Positions 1 through 5,477 of a stretch of 9,975 nt of DNA are shown here, one piece after another. Below the pieces are notes generated by a model. The model was not told the origin of the DNA and did not search any database. It was given only the letters and a program-made list of their open reading frames with translations. Every line of letters begins with the position of its first letter. Within the stretch, counting starts at the first letter, position 1. A program made the translations under genes and the position numbers. Origin of the DNA: Candidatus Kaiserbacteria bacterium (GTDB lineage Bacteria > Patescibacteriota > Minisyncoccia > Phycocordibacterales > UBA12088); the NCBI GenBank assembly GCA_003561715.1, contig PWVU01000116.1, forward strand, positions 1-9,975, given 5' to 3'.

Positions 1-31
1 GGTGGTATAGTATTTACAAGACCTGATATCG

Positions 32-370
32 CTATTTCGAATGCGTACGAATTAGTTGTTTTTTCTCTTTAATGAGTGCAGGCAACTGTTGTTTAAGTGC
101 ATTATATTCATTAATAAGTTCATCCAAGTCTTGCTCTAAATCTTCAGCATGCGCTTTCATTTCAGATGCTTCGTTGATGTCGTGCGCAGTACTGTGTTGA
201 TGCCGTAATTGTGCGATAGCCGTTCCTATTTCATGCCTCATTGCCGCTTCCACATTCCCGGTTCTGCCAAATTTTAATTCAAGTTCTTCAAGGCGTAGCG
301 GTTTTTCCTTGATCGCAATACACCGCTGTTGCAACAATGCTTTATCTTCTTCGTCTCGAGGACCCTCCAT
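32..370 (-). CDS. Small coiled-coil protein of unknown function
   Basis: Unrecognised 112-aa protein. It is highly charged and almost entirely helical. A long C-terminal stretch (about residues 66-108) has the leucine/acidic/lysine spacing of a coiled coil (segments such as EDLEQDLDELINEYNALKQQ), and a shorter amphipathic helix covers about residues 11-34. There is no signal peptide, membrane segment or cysteine cluster. The ATG at 370 is taken because it is the first start in the frame and sits 28 bp from the divergent RNase HI start, leaving a compact shared promoter gap. No SD is visible; a weak -10-like TAGCAT lies about 9 nt upstream. The protein is probably cytoplasmic and could be an oligomerisation or scaffold protein, but nothing in the sequence fixes a function. 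It is likely real because the frame is open for its whole length and its composition is coherent. Confidence 0.6.
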   Translation of the reverse strand: MEGPRDEEDKALLQQRCIAIKEKPLRLEELELKFGRTGNVEAAMRHEIGTAIAQLRHQHSTAHDINEASEMKAHAEDLEQDLDELINEYNALKQQLPALIKEKKQLIRTHSK

Positions 371-383
371 AATAGTACTATGC

Positions 384-389
384 TACACT
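384..389 (+). promoter_or_regulatory. Possible -10 box for the RNase HI gene
   Basis: TACACT lies 9 nt before the ATG at 399 (an overlapping alternative is TATGCT at 379-384). No convincing -35 is found 16-18 bp upstream. If this box is used, the transcript starts within a few bases of the start codon. Support is the hexamer match and the same spacing seen before pyrB, the SOD gene and the gene at 1972. Confidence 0.3.
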
Positions 390-398
390 ATCTACGAT

Positions 399-821
399 AT
401 GAAACAATTACATCTCTTTACCGACGGTGGGGCGCGGGGCAACCCCGGACCTGCGGGGATCGGCATTTGTGTGAAAGAGGGTGATATCACGATACTTGAG
501 CACGCCGAGTATCTGGGAAAACAGACCAATAACTGGGCGGAATATCAAGGATTGGTGCGCGGGCTTGAGGAAGTGGCGCGCCACTATGGCGATGCACTCA
601 AAGATCGCGCGGTGGTCGTCCACATGGACAGCGAGCTTATTGTCAAACAAATGAACGGCGTCTATCGCGTGAAAGATGCGGAGTTGAAAAAACAGCATGC
701 CAAAGCCCGTGCGCTGATCGACGCGTCATTCCCACACATAACCTTCAAACATGTCCGACGCGAGCATAACAAAGATGCTGATCGGCTGGCAAACGAGGCG
801 ATGGATCGGGGCGGTGAGTAG
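399..821 (+). CDS. rnhA: Ribonuclease HI
   Basis: 140-aa RNase H-fold endonuclease that cleaves the RNA strand of RNA-DNA hybrids (R-loops, Okazaki primers) in the cytoplasm. The carboxylate active site is visible: D9 in FTDGGARGNPG, E48 in NNWAEYQ, D77 in HMDSELIVKQ and D128 in the C-terminal HNKDADRLANEA motif, with the accessory histidine H123. The open frame extends upstream to 309, but the conserved first strand begins at the ATG at 399, and the upstream residues look non-coding and overlap the divergent gene. Length fits the short, basic-protrusion-lacking bacterial/archaeal-like RNase HI class (E. coli RnhA is 155 aa). No SD precedes the start. The gene is monocistronic and followed by the long spacer at 822-1256. 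Assignment to RNase HI is secure; the exact subclass is inferred. Confidence 0.93.
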   Translation: MKQLHLFTDGGARGNPGPAGIGICVKEGDITILEHAEYLGKQTNNWAEYQGLVRGLEEVARHYGDALKDRAVVVHMDSELIVKQMNGVYRVKDAELKKQHAKARALIDASFPHITFKHVRREHNKDADRLANEAMDRGGE

Positions 822-917
822 TTGGTAGTGATTGGTTTGTGGTGAGATGTGATGTAAGGGGGTTAACACCACACTTCAAATTCAACTTATTGTATGAGTA
901 TAGGAACATTCGATCCC

Positions 918-939
918 GTACTCCAGTTAACTGGAGTAC
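918..939. repeat. Palindrome copy 1 (22 bp, SoxR-operator-like core)
   Basis: Perfect 22-bp dyad: core ACTCCAGTTAACTGGAGT extended by GT on the left and AC on the right, centred between 928 and 929. It shares a 20-bp identical core with the copy at 1108-1135, 193 bp away centre to centre. The pattern CTC-n-AGTTAACT-n-GAG is the same as in the E. coli soxS operator (CCTCAAGTTAACTTGAGG), which a MerR-family dimer binds. No good -35/-10 pair brackets it, so an operator role is inference from symmetry only. Confidence 0.7.
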
Positions 940-1107
940 ATAAAGCAACGCGATCCGATATATTTTTTCGATCTGGTAGCTTGTTTTGGGTTACCGATCT
1001 CCACAACAATGACGAGGGGGTGATATTTGCGTAGCGCTCAGGCGAAATCCAACAGAGCACATATCTCCCCACACGATTTGCAGTCACTGGTACTAACAAG
1101 TCGGTCG

Positions 1108-1135
1108 TTCATACTCCAGTTAACTGGAGTATGAA
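1108..1135. repeat. Palindrome copy 2 (28 bp, SoxR-operator-like core)
   Basis: Perfect 28-bp dyad: the same core ACTCCAGTTAACTGGAGT flanked by TTCAT on the left and ATGAA on the right, centred between 1121 and 1122. Its last two bases overlap the A-tract of the adjacent bidirectional terminator. Two perfect palindromes this long in 435 bp of spacer are not expected by chance. Candidate roles are operators for a dimeric regulator, recombination sites, or ends of a decayed small mobile element. Confidence 0.75.
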
Positions 1136-1166
1136 AACAGCGCGCGCCTTCGGCGCGCGCTGTTTT
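1134..1166. terminator. Bidirectional intrinsic terminator downstream of the SOD gene
   Basis: A perfect 15-bp stem with a 3-nt loop: the left arm is AAAACAGCGCGCGCC, the loop TTC, and the right arm its exact complement ending in TTTT. The GC-rich stem is followed by a T-run on either strand, so it can stop transcripts from the right (SOD gene, stop at 1257, minus strand) and from the left (RNase HI side). Confidence 0.85.
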
Positions 1167-1256
1167 GTGTATGCGAATATCCGAGCGGATCGTTGGCTAC
1201 CACCCATCAGTCATTCACTAGGCACTACTCACCACCCACTATGTACTGCAAACCAC

Positions 1257-1853
1257 CTACTTCTTTACCTCATCGAATCGCTTTGCAACACTCTCCCAGT
1301 TAAGTGCATCAAGGTACGCGTTGAGGTACTTTCCTTTGTCGCCCGGTGTGTAGTCGACCATATACGCATGCTCCCAGAAATCGAGCGCGATGATGGCGGG
1401 CAAGGTCGCGAGTTGACCCTCATCGTGGTTGGTCACCCAATTCATATGGAAGCGCGCACCCACCGGATCCCAGTTGAGGATCATCCAGCCTGAGCCCCGC
1501 GCGGCGATCGAAGCAAACTCCGCACGAAACTTCTCAAAATCACCGTACTGTACTTTGATGTGTTGATAGAGGTTGGAATCGGGATTGATAAGCTTCGCAC
1601 CTCCTTCGAGATCGCCAAAGTAGAGCTCATGCAAGCGCATGCCGTTGAACTCAAATCCAAGCCTGCGGCGCAATTCTTGCATCAGATGCCCGTTCTTCTC
1701 TTTGTCGTGACCGAGCTCCATCAGCTCGGTATAGATAAGGTTGACATGCTTCACATATCCTTCGTAGAGCTTGATGTGCTCATCGATCTGCTTTTGCGAG
1801 ATGCCGGTGATCTCGGGAATGGTGAATGTGTGTGCTTCGTAATGTGTAGACAT
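1257..1853 (-). CDS. sodA/sodB-like: Superoxide dismutase, Fe/Mn family
   Basis: 198-aa superoxide dismutase that converts superoxide to oxygen and hydrogen peroxide in the cytoplasm. The N-terminal helical hairpin domain supplies H26 (DEHIKLYEGYVKHVN) and H75 (MRLHELYFGDLEGG). The C-terminal alpha/beta domain supplies D158 and H162 in the family signature (ALDFWEHAYMVDY). GSGWMILNWD (residues 120-129) is the usual conserved strand. At the second-sphere position that tunes metal choice, the N-terminal site is G71 (Mn-SOD-like) and the C-terminal site is H143 in TNHDEG, as in some Fe or cambialistic enzymes, so the metal cannot be called. The frame is open further upstream, but the ATG at 1853 matches the family N-terminus and lies 7 nt after a -10 box. 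There is no signal peptide. Monocistronic, ending at the strong terminator at 1134-1166. Confidence 0.92.
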   Translation of the reverse strand: MSTHYEAHTFTIPEITGISQKQIDEHIKLYEGYVKHVNLIYTELMELGHDKEKNGHLMQELRRRLGFEFNGMRLHELYFGDLEGGAKLINPDSNLYQHIKVQYGDFEKFRAEFASIAARGSGWMILNWDPVGARFHMNWVTNHDEGQLATLPAIIALDFWEHAYMVDYTPGDKGKYLNAYLDALNWESVAKRFDEVKK

Positions 1854-1860
1854 ACAAGAG

Positions 1861-1866
1861 AATATA
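1861..1866 (-). promoter_or_regulatory. -10 box of the SOD gene, leaderless spacing
   Basis: On the minus strand TATATT (5 of 6 to consensus) ends 7 nt before the SOD ATG, so the predicted transcription start falls on or next to the start codon. The -35 candidates (ACTGAT or CTGATT, 16-17 bp upstream) are weak. No SD lies in the 7-nt gap. Confidence 0.5.
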
Positions 1867-1956
1867 CTAGAACTCGTAACACAATCAGTATACCATGCCC
1901 GTCTTGTAGCTATCCACTGCATGCATGACCGCGCGCCCGTTTGCGTGCTACAGGTG

Positions 1957-1965
1957 TGCTATGCT
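1957..1965 (+). promoter_or_regulatory. Extended -10 box of the membrane-anchored protein gene
   Basis: TGcTATGCT is an extended -10 (TGn plus TATGCT) that ends 6 nt before the ATG at 1972. A start about 7 nt downstream of the box would coincide with the ATG, giving a leaderless mRNA. GGAGG also lies here but is only 1 nt from the ATG, too close to act as an SD. No -35 is clear, as is common with extended -10 promoters. Confidence 0.45.
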
Positions 1966-1971
1966 GGAGGC

Positions 1972-2574
1972 ATGATTGAAACGGGGAATCGAGATGAGCT
2001 TGCTTTTTTGCTTGTCGCTTCATTGGTGGTACTTGCGTTTGTGGCGCATCTTCATGGGCCGGGACTTTCATCGGTTGAGCGTTTGGCGATGCTAGGAGCG
2101 GTGGGAGGCGCGCTTGAAGGGGAAGGGGCGAGCGAGATGGGTGAGGTATTGGAAGAGCTACCCATTCCAGTGTGTCCGTTTGTGCAGTCATCTGATATTC
2201 GTGTGTTTGAATTTGGGGACGAGCCACTGCGCGGCGTGTACGGGCCACTTGAGTTTTCAAAACAGATCACGCTCTTGCCCGGCACGTATACCGTGCGCGC
2301 TTTCTCGTACGACCAAGCGCACGGGAGAGAGCACAAGGTCGCGAAAGAGTACGAGCAGTGGTATCTCGACATCTATCTTACCGGTACCAAGCTTGCCACC
2401 TTGGGGCCAACACGCGATCTTGCCGACGGGCTAACCCTCACGCGCTCATTCGATACCTTTACCGACTCCCTTGCGCTTCCCAATGGCGCTAACGAGATCA
2501 TCGTCCGTCATGCGCACCCCATGCGGCGAGACAATTCCGTCGTGCCGAGGTGTGTAGTGTTTGAGCGACAGTAG
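1972..2574 (+). CDS. Membrane-anchored extracytoplasmic protein, unknown function
   Basis: Unrecognised 200-aa protein. Residues 11-28 (AFLLVASLVVLAFVAHLH) form one hydrophobic segment preceded by a short charged N-terminus, so it is a signal anchor or uncleaved signal peptide. A low-complexity Gly/Glu linker follows (about 42-62). The rest (about 66-200) is rich in beta-type alternation, for example DIRVFEFGD, LLPGTYTVRAFSY and EQWYLDIYLTG, suggesting an exported beta-sandwich domain. Two cysteines (C68, C194) bracket this domain and could form a disulfide. The ATG at 1972 is chosen over the first ATG of the frame (1921) because the hydrophobic segment then starts near the N-terminus and a -10 box sits just upstream. 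It diverges from the SOD gene. I cannot assign a family; a surface or envelope role is inferred from topology only. Confidence 0.7.
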   Translation: MIETGNRDELAFLLVASLVVLAFVAHLHGPGLSSVERLAMLGAVGGALEGEGASEMGEVLEELPIPVCPFVQSSDIRVFEFGDEPLRGVYGPLEFSKQITLLPGTYTVRAFSYDQAHGREHKVAKEYEQWYLDIYLTGTKLATLGPTRDLADGLTLTRSFDTFTDSLALPNGANEIIVRHAHPMRRDNSVVPRCVVFERQ

Positions 2575-2594
2575 TGCATCAAGTATGTAAATGG

Positions 2595-2627
2595 TAAAAG
2601 CAGCAGGGTCCTCCAAATCCTGCTGCT
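2595..2627 (-). terminator. Intrinsic terminator of the 59-aa gene
   Basis: A 9-bp perfect stem, AGCAGCAGG (2599-2607) with CCTGCTGCT (2619-2627) and an 11-nt loop. Read on the minus strand it is followed by TTTTAC, placing it about 34 nt after the stop of the gene at 2661-2840. On the plus strand no T-run follows, so it is not a good terminator for the gene ending at 2574. Confidence 0.7.
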
Positions 2628-2660
2628 CGCATTGTGTAACACGGATGCTCGCCAAGCGAG

Positions 2661-2840
2661 CTAGATCTCAACAGCGATCCATATCCTCCGGTCGTCGCGA
2701 TGAAATGCAAATAGATAAAGACCGTGTGGGACCGGTGGCACAAGAGCATCACGGCACTCCTTGAAGCCACCCCAAAGGGTTCGCAGTGCCGTTGTTCCGA
2801 GTGCAATTTCCTTGATCCCAAGTGAGTTGCTGGTGACCAT
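2661..2840 (-). CDS. Small 59-aa protein of unknown function
   Basis: Unrecognised 59-aa protein beginning MVTSNSLGIKEIALGTTAL and ending in an aromatic/charged stretch (HGLYLFAFHRDDRRIWIAVEI). There is no signal peptide and no full membrane segment; it contains one cysteine. The ATG at 2840 is favoured over an upstream start because GGGAG, an SD-like motif, lies 6 nt before it. The unit is complete: TTGACA/TAGGTT promoter just after the pyrC stop, SD, short ORF, and a hairpin terminator about 34 nt after the stop. That arrangement makes it more credible than its length alone would. It lies downstream of pyrC on the same strand but probably has its own promoter. No function can be assigned. 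Confidence 0.55.
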   Translation of the reverse strand: MVTSNSLGIKEIALGTTALRTLWGGFKECRDALVPPVPHGLYLFAFHRDDRRIWIAVEI

Positions 2841-2846
2841 CGCGGT

Positions 2847-2851
2847 CTCCC
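2847..2851 (-). promoter_or_regulatory. Shine-Dalgarno site deciding the 59-aa gene start
   Basis: On the minus strand GGGAG lies 6 nt before the ATG at 2840. It is one of only two plausible SD motifs at a gene start in the window, and it favours this ATG over the in-frame start at 2873. Confidence 0.5.
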
Positions 2852-2871
2852 TTTGTGGTTTTGCGACCCTC

Positions 2872-2899
2872 AACCTACCACCTCGTTTTTTTTTGTCAA
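2872..2899 (-). promoter_or_regulatory. Promoter of the 59-aa gene
   Basis: On the minus strand a perfect -35 TTGACA (2899-2894) is separated by a 16-bp spacer, starting with eight A residues, from TAGGTT (2877-2872), a weak -10 (3 of 6). The -35 begins one base after the pyrC stop codon. It predicts a 5' leader of about 25 nt containing the SD. Confidence 0.45.
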
Positions 2900-2900
2900 C

Positions 2901-4301
2901 TTATCGAGAAATCAATTCTCCGCGCACCACCACCGCCTCGACCGCGCCCGGGGCGGTTCGCCCCTCCAGAGGTGACCAGCCGCATTTGGTTTTAAGGTTT
3001 GTACGTTCGACTGTTGTTTGCTTTTTGGTATTGAGAATCGTAAGCGAGCCAACATACCCCGCTTTCAGCTCGCCAAAGCCCTTGCCGAAGTCGGTGGTGG
3101 GGAACTGTCGCGGAAGGTGCGGATTGACGAATTGCCCCGGATTGTAGCTTGCCACTCGCGCGATATCTTGCGGCGTGAAGCCGTGCTCGCTCATAAGCCA
3201 GGAGCATACGAGTCCGTACGTATCAAGCCATGGCGCGCCCGACATGCCGTTTTCGACACAGGTCGCAAGGTACCGCTCCTTGTCTTTCTCTGCCAGTGCT
3301 TGGGCGATCTCAATATTGGTTTTACCGGGGAATTCATCTTTATACTTGGCAAATGCCTGATACTTTTCTTCTTCGGTATGTGGCGCATGGTCGGTCGCAA
3401 GATATTGAATAAATCCTTCTTTCAATCCTTGAATGAGTGCCGCGCGATGCTCGGGACTTTGTATTGCCGGATTCATCTGCACCTTTAGCCACAAAGAAGG
3501 ATCGGCGTCGGTCATCGACGTGTCAAAGAGAAGATGCAATGGCGATACCTCAAGGGTGATGTCGCATCCACGGTCGCGATACGCTTGAATAAGCTCGAAC
3601 GATTCGCCGCCGGTCGACCAATGACACAGCTTGGTTTTGATCTCGTATTTCTCAATGATCGGCAGAAGCAAACGCAGACCCTCATTTACACACGGCACCG
3701 GACGTCGATCGCTATGGGTGCGACCGCCCGCGCTCGCTTGTACAATTGGTTCGTACTCAACATGGAATGAGACATGGTGTCCGCGATAGCGCGAAAGGAT
3801 CGCATCCAGCTCGCTCGCATAGGTGACGGTAAGGTCGCCGACCGATTTGCCGAAGTAGAGTTTGTAAAAATGTTCGCCGGGCGCACCCAGGGGAGAGGTC
3901 GAGCTATCAATGCCGATATAGTTAAGGATCGAGACCGGATGCTTGATCTCGGCGATACGCGCGCGGTGCCATGCGTATCGCTCGTTGGTCGTCACCGGTG
4001 CTGGTGTATTGGGCATGGCACTGACATGCACACATCCGCCGCTAAGCGCCGCATCCGCCGCACACTGGTACATTTCTTTATGCATCTGCTCGCCGGTCTC
4101 GTCTTCGCGCGCATGAATATGCAGATCGCCCATACCCGCGAAGATGAAACAATCATCTGAAAATACGTGATCCGGTGTTTTGAATGCCGTGTTCTGTTCA
4201 ACGACCTCCTCGATATGACCGCGCTCAAGATCAATGACGACCTGCCCGCGAAAGGGTGCGCGGTCGTGAGGTGCGAGGATGCCTTCGTATACTTTTTTCA
4301 T
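2901..4301 (-). CDS. pyrC: Dihydroorotase
   Basis: 466-aa amidohydrolase that reversibly cyclises carbamoyl-aspartate to dihydroorotate, third step of UMP synthesis, cytoplasmic. The metal site of the (beta/alpha)8 barrel is visible: H61 and H63 in GDLHIHARED, a probable carbamylated K147 in FYKLYFG, H180 in SFHVE, H227 in CHWST and catalytic D304 in ATDHAPH. Substrate contacts R65 and N97 (MPNT) are also present. The lysine ligand resembles E. coli/CAD-type enzymes rather than the Asp-bridged type, although the length (about 420-470) is that of long bacterial dihydroorotases. The motif around 251-258 reads EVSPLHLL where PHHL is usual. Residues 1-55 and 415-466 form the composite beta-domain. 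It is the last gene of the pyr operon, 12 bp after pyrD, with no SD before its ATG. The family is certain; the operon supports PyrC over hydantoinase or allantoinase. Confidence 0.92.
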   Translation of the reverse strand: MKKVYEGILAPHDRAPFRGQVVIDLERGHIEEVVEQNTAFKTPDHVFSDDCFIFAGMGDLHIHAREDETGEQMHKEMYQCAADAALSGGCVHVSAMPNTPAPVTTNERYAWHRARIAEIKHPVSILNYIGIDSSTSPLGAPGEHFYKLYFGKSVGDLTVTYASELDAILSRYRGHHVSFHVEYEPIVQASAGGRTHSDRRPVPCVNEGLRLLLPIIEKYEIKTKLCHWSTGGESFELIQAYRDRGCDITLEVSPLHLLFDTSMTDADPSLWLKVQMNPAIQSPEHRAALIQGLKEGFIQYLATDHAPHTEEEKYQAFAKYKDEFPGKTNIEIAQALAEKDKERYLATCVENGMSGAPWLDTYGLVCSWLMSEHGFTPQDIARVASYNPGQFVNPHLPRQFPTTDFGKGFGELKAGYVGSLTILNTKKQTTVERTNLKTKCGWSPLEGRTAPGAVEAVVVRGELISR

Positions 4302-4313
4302 GATCGAGACGTG

Positions 4314-5465
4314 TTAAGAAGTAAGCGGGCGCGCGACGCTGTTATCTTTGAAGTACTGTGCAAGCTCAAGTGGCAGGGTAGGATGGAAGAGTGCCGCGGT
4401 CGCGCACATGACATATTCGGCGCCGGCATCAAGATGTTGCATGACGTCCTCGGGTGCCATTACGCCGCCGCAGCCGACGACCTTTATTGGCACGCCGAGC
4501 TCACGCTTCGCGCGTGCGAGATTACCAACCGCCTCAACCGCCATCGGCAGGATCGCTTTGCCGCAAATGCCCGATGTGCGCCCGCCGGGGAGTGCTTGTT
4601 TGCCTGCCTCATCAACAACTTCCATCGGAATGGTATTGATGGCAACAACGCCATCAATTGCATCGGCAAGTGAGCGCAGCAATGCTTCATAGTACGCGGC
4701 GTCGGCATACCCGACCTTGATCAAAAGTTTTGTATCAGGCTTGAGACGATCGCGCACGCGAGTTGCGATGGTTTTGGCGTTGTTCTCATCTTTGTAGATC
4801 GACCCTTCCTTGCCGGATACGTTCGGGCACGAGAAATTGAGCTCTATGATTCGCGCACCGGCTTCCTCTGCGCATGTGGCAGTGTGCGCGTAGTCGTCCG
4901 CCAGGTCATCGATACCGCCATCCGCCCCGTCTTTGTTGGGCGTTCCCACTACGCTCGTGATCGTTTCTTTATTGTGCGCACGCATCCACGCTTCGGTCTC
5001 CTGCACGGTCGGCATCCACGCGCTCGGCGCGCTCGAGGGCATGCCGAAGGAGTTGGTAATACTAAGCCCGACGGGATCTTGCTCATAGGTAAGGGAACCC
5101 ACGCGTGGCGTGGCGAGATCGTCCGGCGAGATTGGTGATCCGTCGATATAGACGATATTGTGTCCGAGGTACGAACCGTCGTTGCGGTGTGCGAGCCGAT
5201 CGACCGAGCGAAATGTTTTCCACGTAATGACCGAGAAACCGTCGAGCGCCGCCGCGTGCATGTAGCGCGTATTATACAGAGGGCCTGCGGCAACACCAAG
5301 CGGCATGCGCGTGCGAAAGCCGAAAAAGTCGACTTCAACACCAAGCATATCGCCCAGTAGCTCATTGATCTGCGGATTCACATCCGCCACGTCTTCAAAT
5401 GGGCCGTGCTCTTTATTGTACTCAAATGTCTCGGTGATCTTGTAGCGTGTGTCGAGTAGTTGCAT
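4314..5465 (-). CDS. pyrD: Dihydroorotate dehydrogenase, class 1-like
   Basis: 383-aa FMN flavoprotein that oxidises dihydroorotate to orotate, fourth step of UMP synthesis. Class 1 features are visible: K83 (ITWKTF), N138 in NSFGMP, and N210-x-S-C213-P-N215 in LNFSCPNVSG, where C213 is the catalytic base (class 2 enzymes use Ser). K250 (LIKVGY), N277 (AINT), G331-C-G-G334 and the phosphate-binding CATAALFHP near the C-terminus complete the FMN site. There is no N-terminal membrane helix, so it should be cytosolic. It is longer than typical class 1 enzymes (about 300-315 aa), with about 40 extra N-terminal residues and a roughly 30-residue insert between K83 and N138. No pyrK (the NAD-linked partner of class 1B) is nearby, so the electron acceptor is unknown. 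12-bp gaps separate it from pyrE and pyrC. Confidence 0.92.
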   Translation of the reverse strand: MQLLDTRYKITETFEYNKEHGPFEDVADVNPQINELLGDMLGVEVDFFGFRTRMPLGVAAGPLYNTRYMHAAALDGFSVITWKTFRSVDRLAHRNDGSYLGHNIVYIDGSPISPDDLATPRVGSLTYEQDPVGLSITNSFGMPSSAPSAWMPTVQETEAWMRAHNKETITSVVGTPNKDGADGGIDDLADDYAHTATCAEEAGARIIELNFSCPNVSGKEGSIYKDENNAKTIATRVRDRLKPDTKLLIKVGYADAAYYEALLRSLADAIDGVVAINTIPMEVVDEAGKQALPGGRTSGICGKAILPMAVEAVGNLARAKRELGVPIKVVGCGGVMAPEDVMQHLDAGAEYVMCATAALFHPTLPLELAQYFKDNSVARPLTS

Positions 5466-5477
5466 AGTCGAGAGTGG

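Larger units (their letters stand above)
822..1256. other. 435-bp gene-poor spacer with palindromes and terminator
   Basis: No convincing gene. It starts with a G/T-rich tract (about 813-870) and ends with a C/A-rich tract (about 1198-1256). GGTGAGTAGT at 813-822 and ACTACTCACC at 1223-1232 form a perfect inverted pair. Between them lie two copies of a perfect palindrome (918-939, 1108-1135) and a bidirectional hairpin terminator (1134-1166). A minus-strand frame of 70 codons (887-1099, TTG start) runs between and through the first palindrome. It has no recognisable motif, and I treat it as doubtful or as a remnant. Confidence 0.6.

Noticed and set aside
309..398. N-terminal extension of RNase HI (170-aa version)
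   Set aside because: The conserved RNase H fold begins at the ATG at 399. The upstream part overlaps the divergent gene and has no homologous-looking residues.
918..1135. A full SoxR/MerR-type promoter with the operator between -35 and -10
   Set aside because: Aligning each palindrome to the soxS layout on both strands gives poor hexamers (for example TCATAC/AAAACA), so only the operator-like core is reported.
1854..1922. N-terminal extension of the SOD (221-aa version)
   Set aside because: The family N-terminus and a -10 box 7 nt upstream support the start at 1853.
2114..2434. Frames on both strands overlapping the membrane-anchored protein (2052-2372 minus, 2114-2434 plus)
   Set aside because: Low-complexity Ser/Pro/Arg composition typical of out-of-frame GC-rich sequence; the 1972-2574 frame has a coherent topology and promoter.
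3018..3488. Plus-strand open frames across the pyr operon (e.g. 3018-3488, 4167-4673, 3774-4160, 6503-6889)
   Set aside because: They are antisense to intact enzymes whose catalytic motifs are complete, and they carry no recognisable domains.
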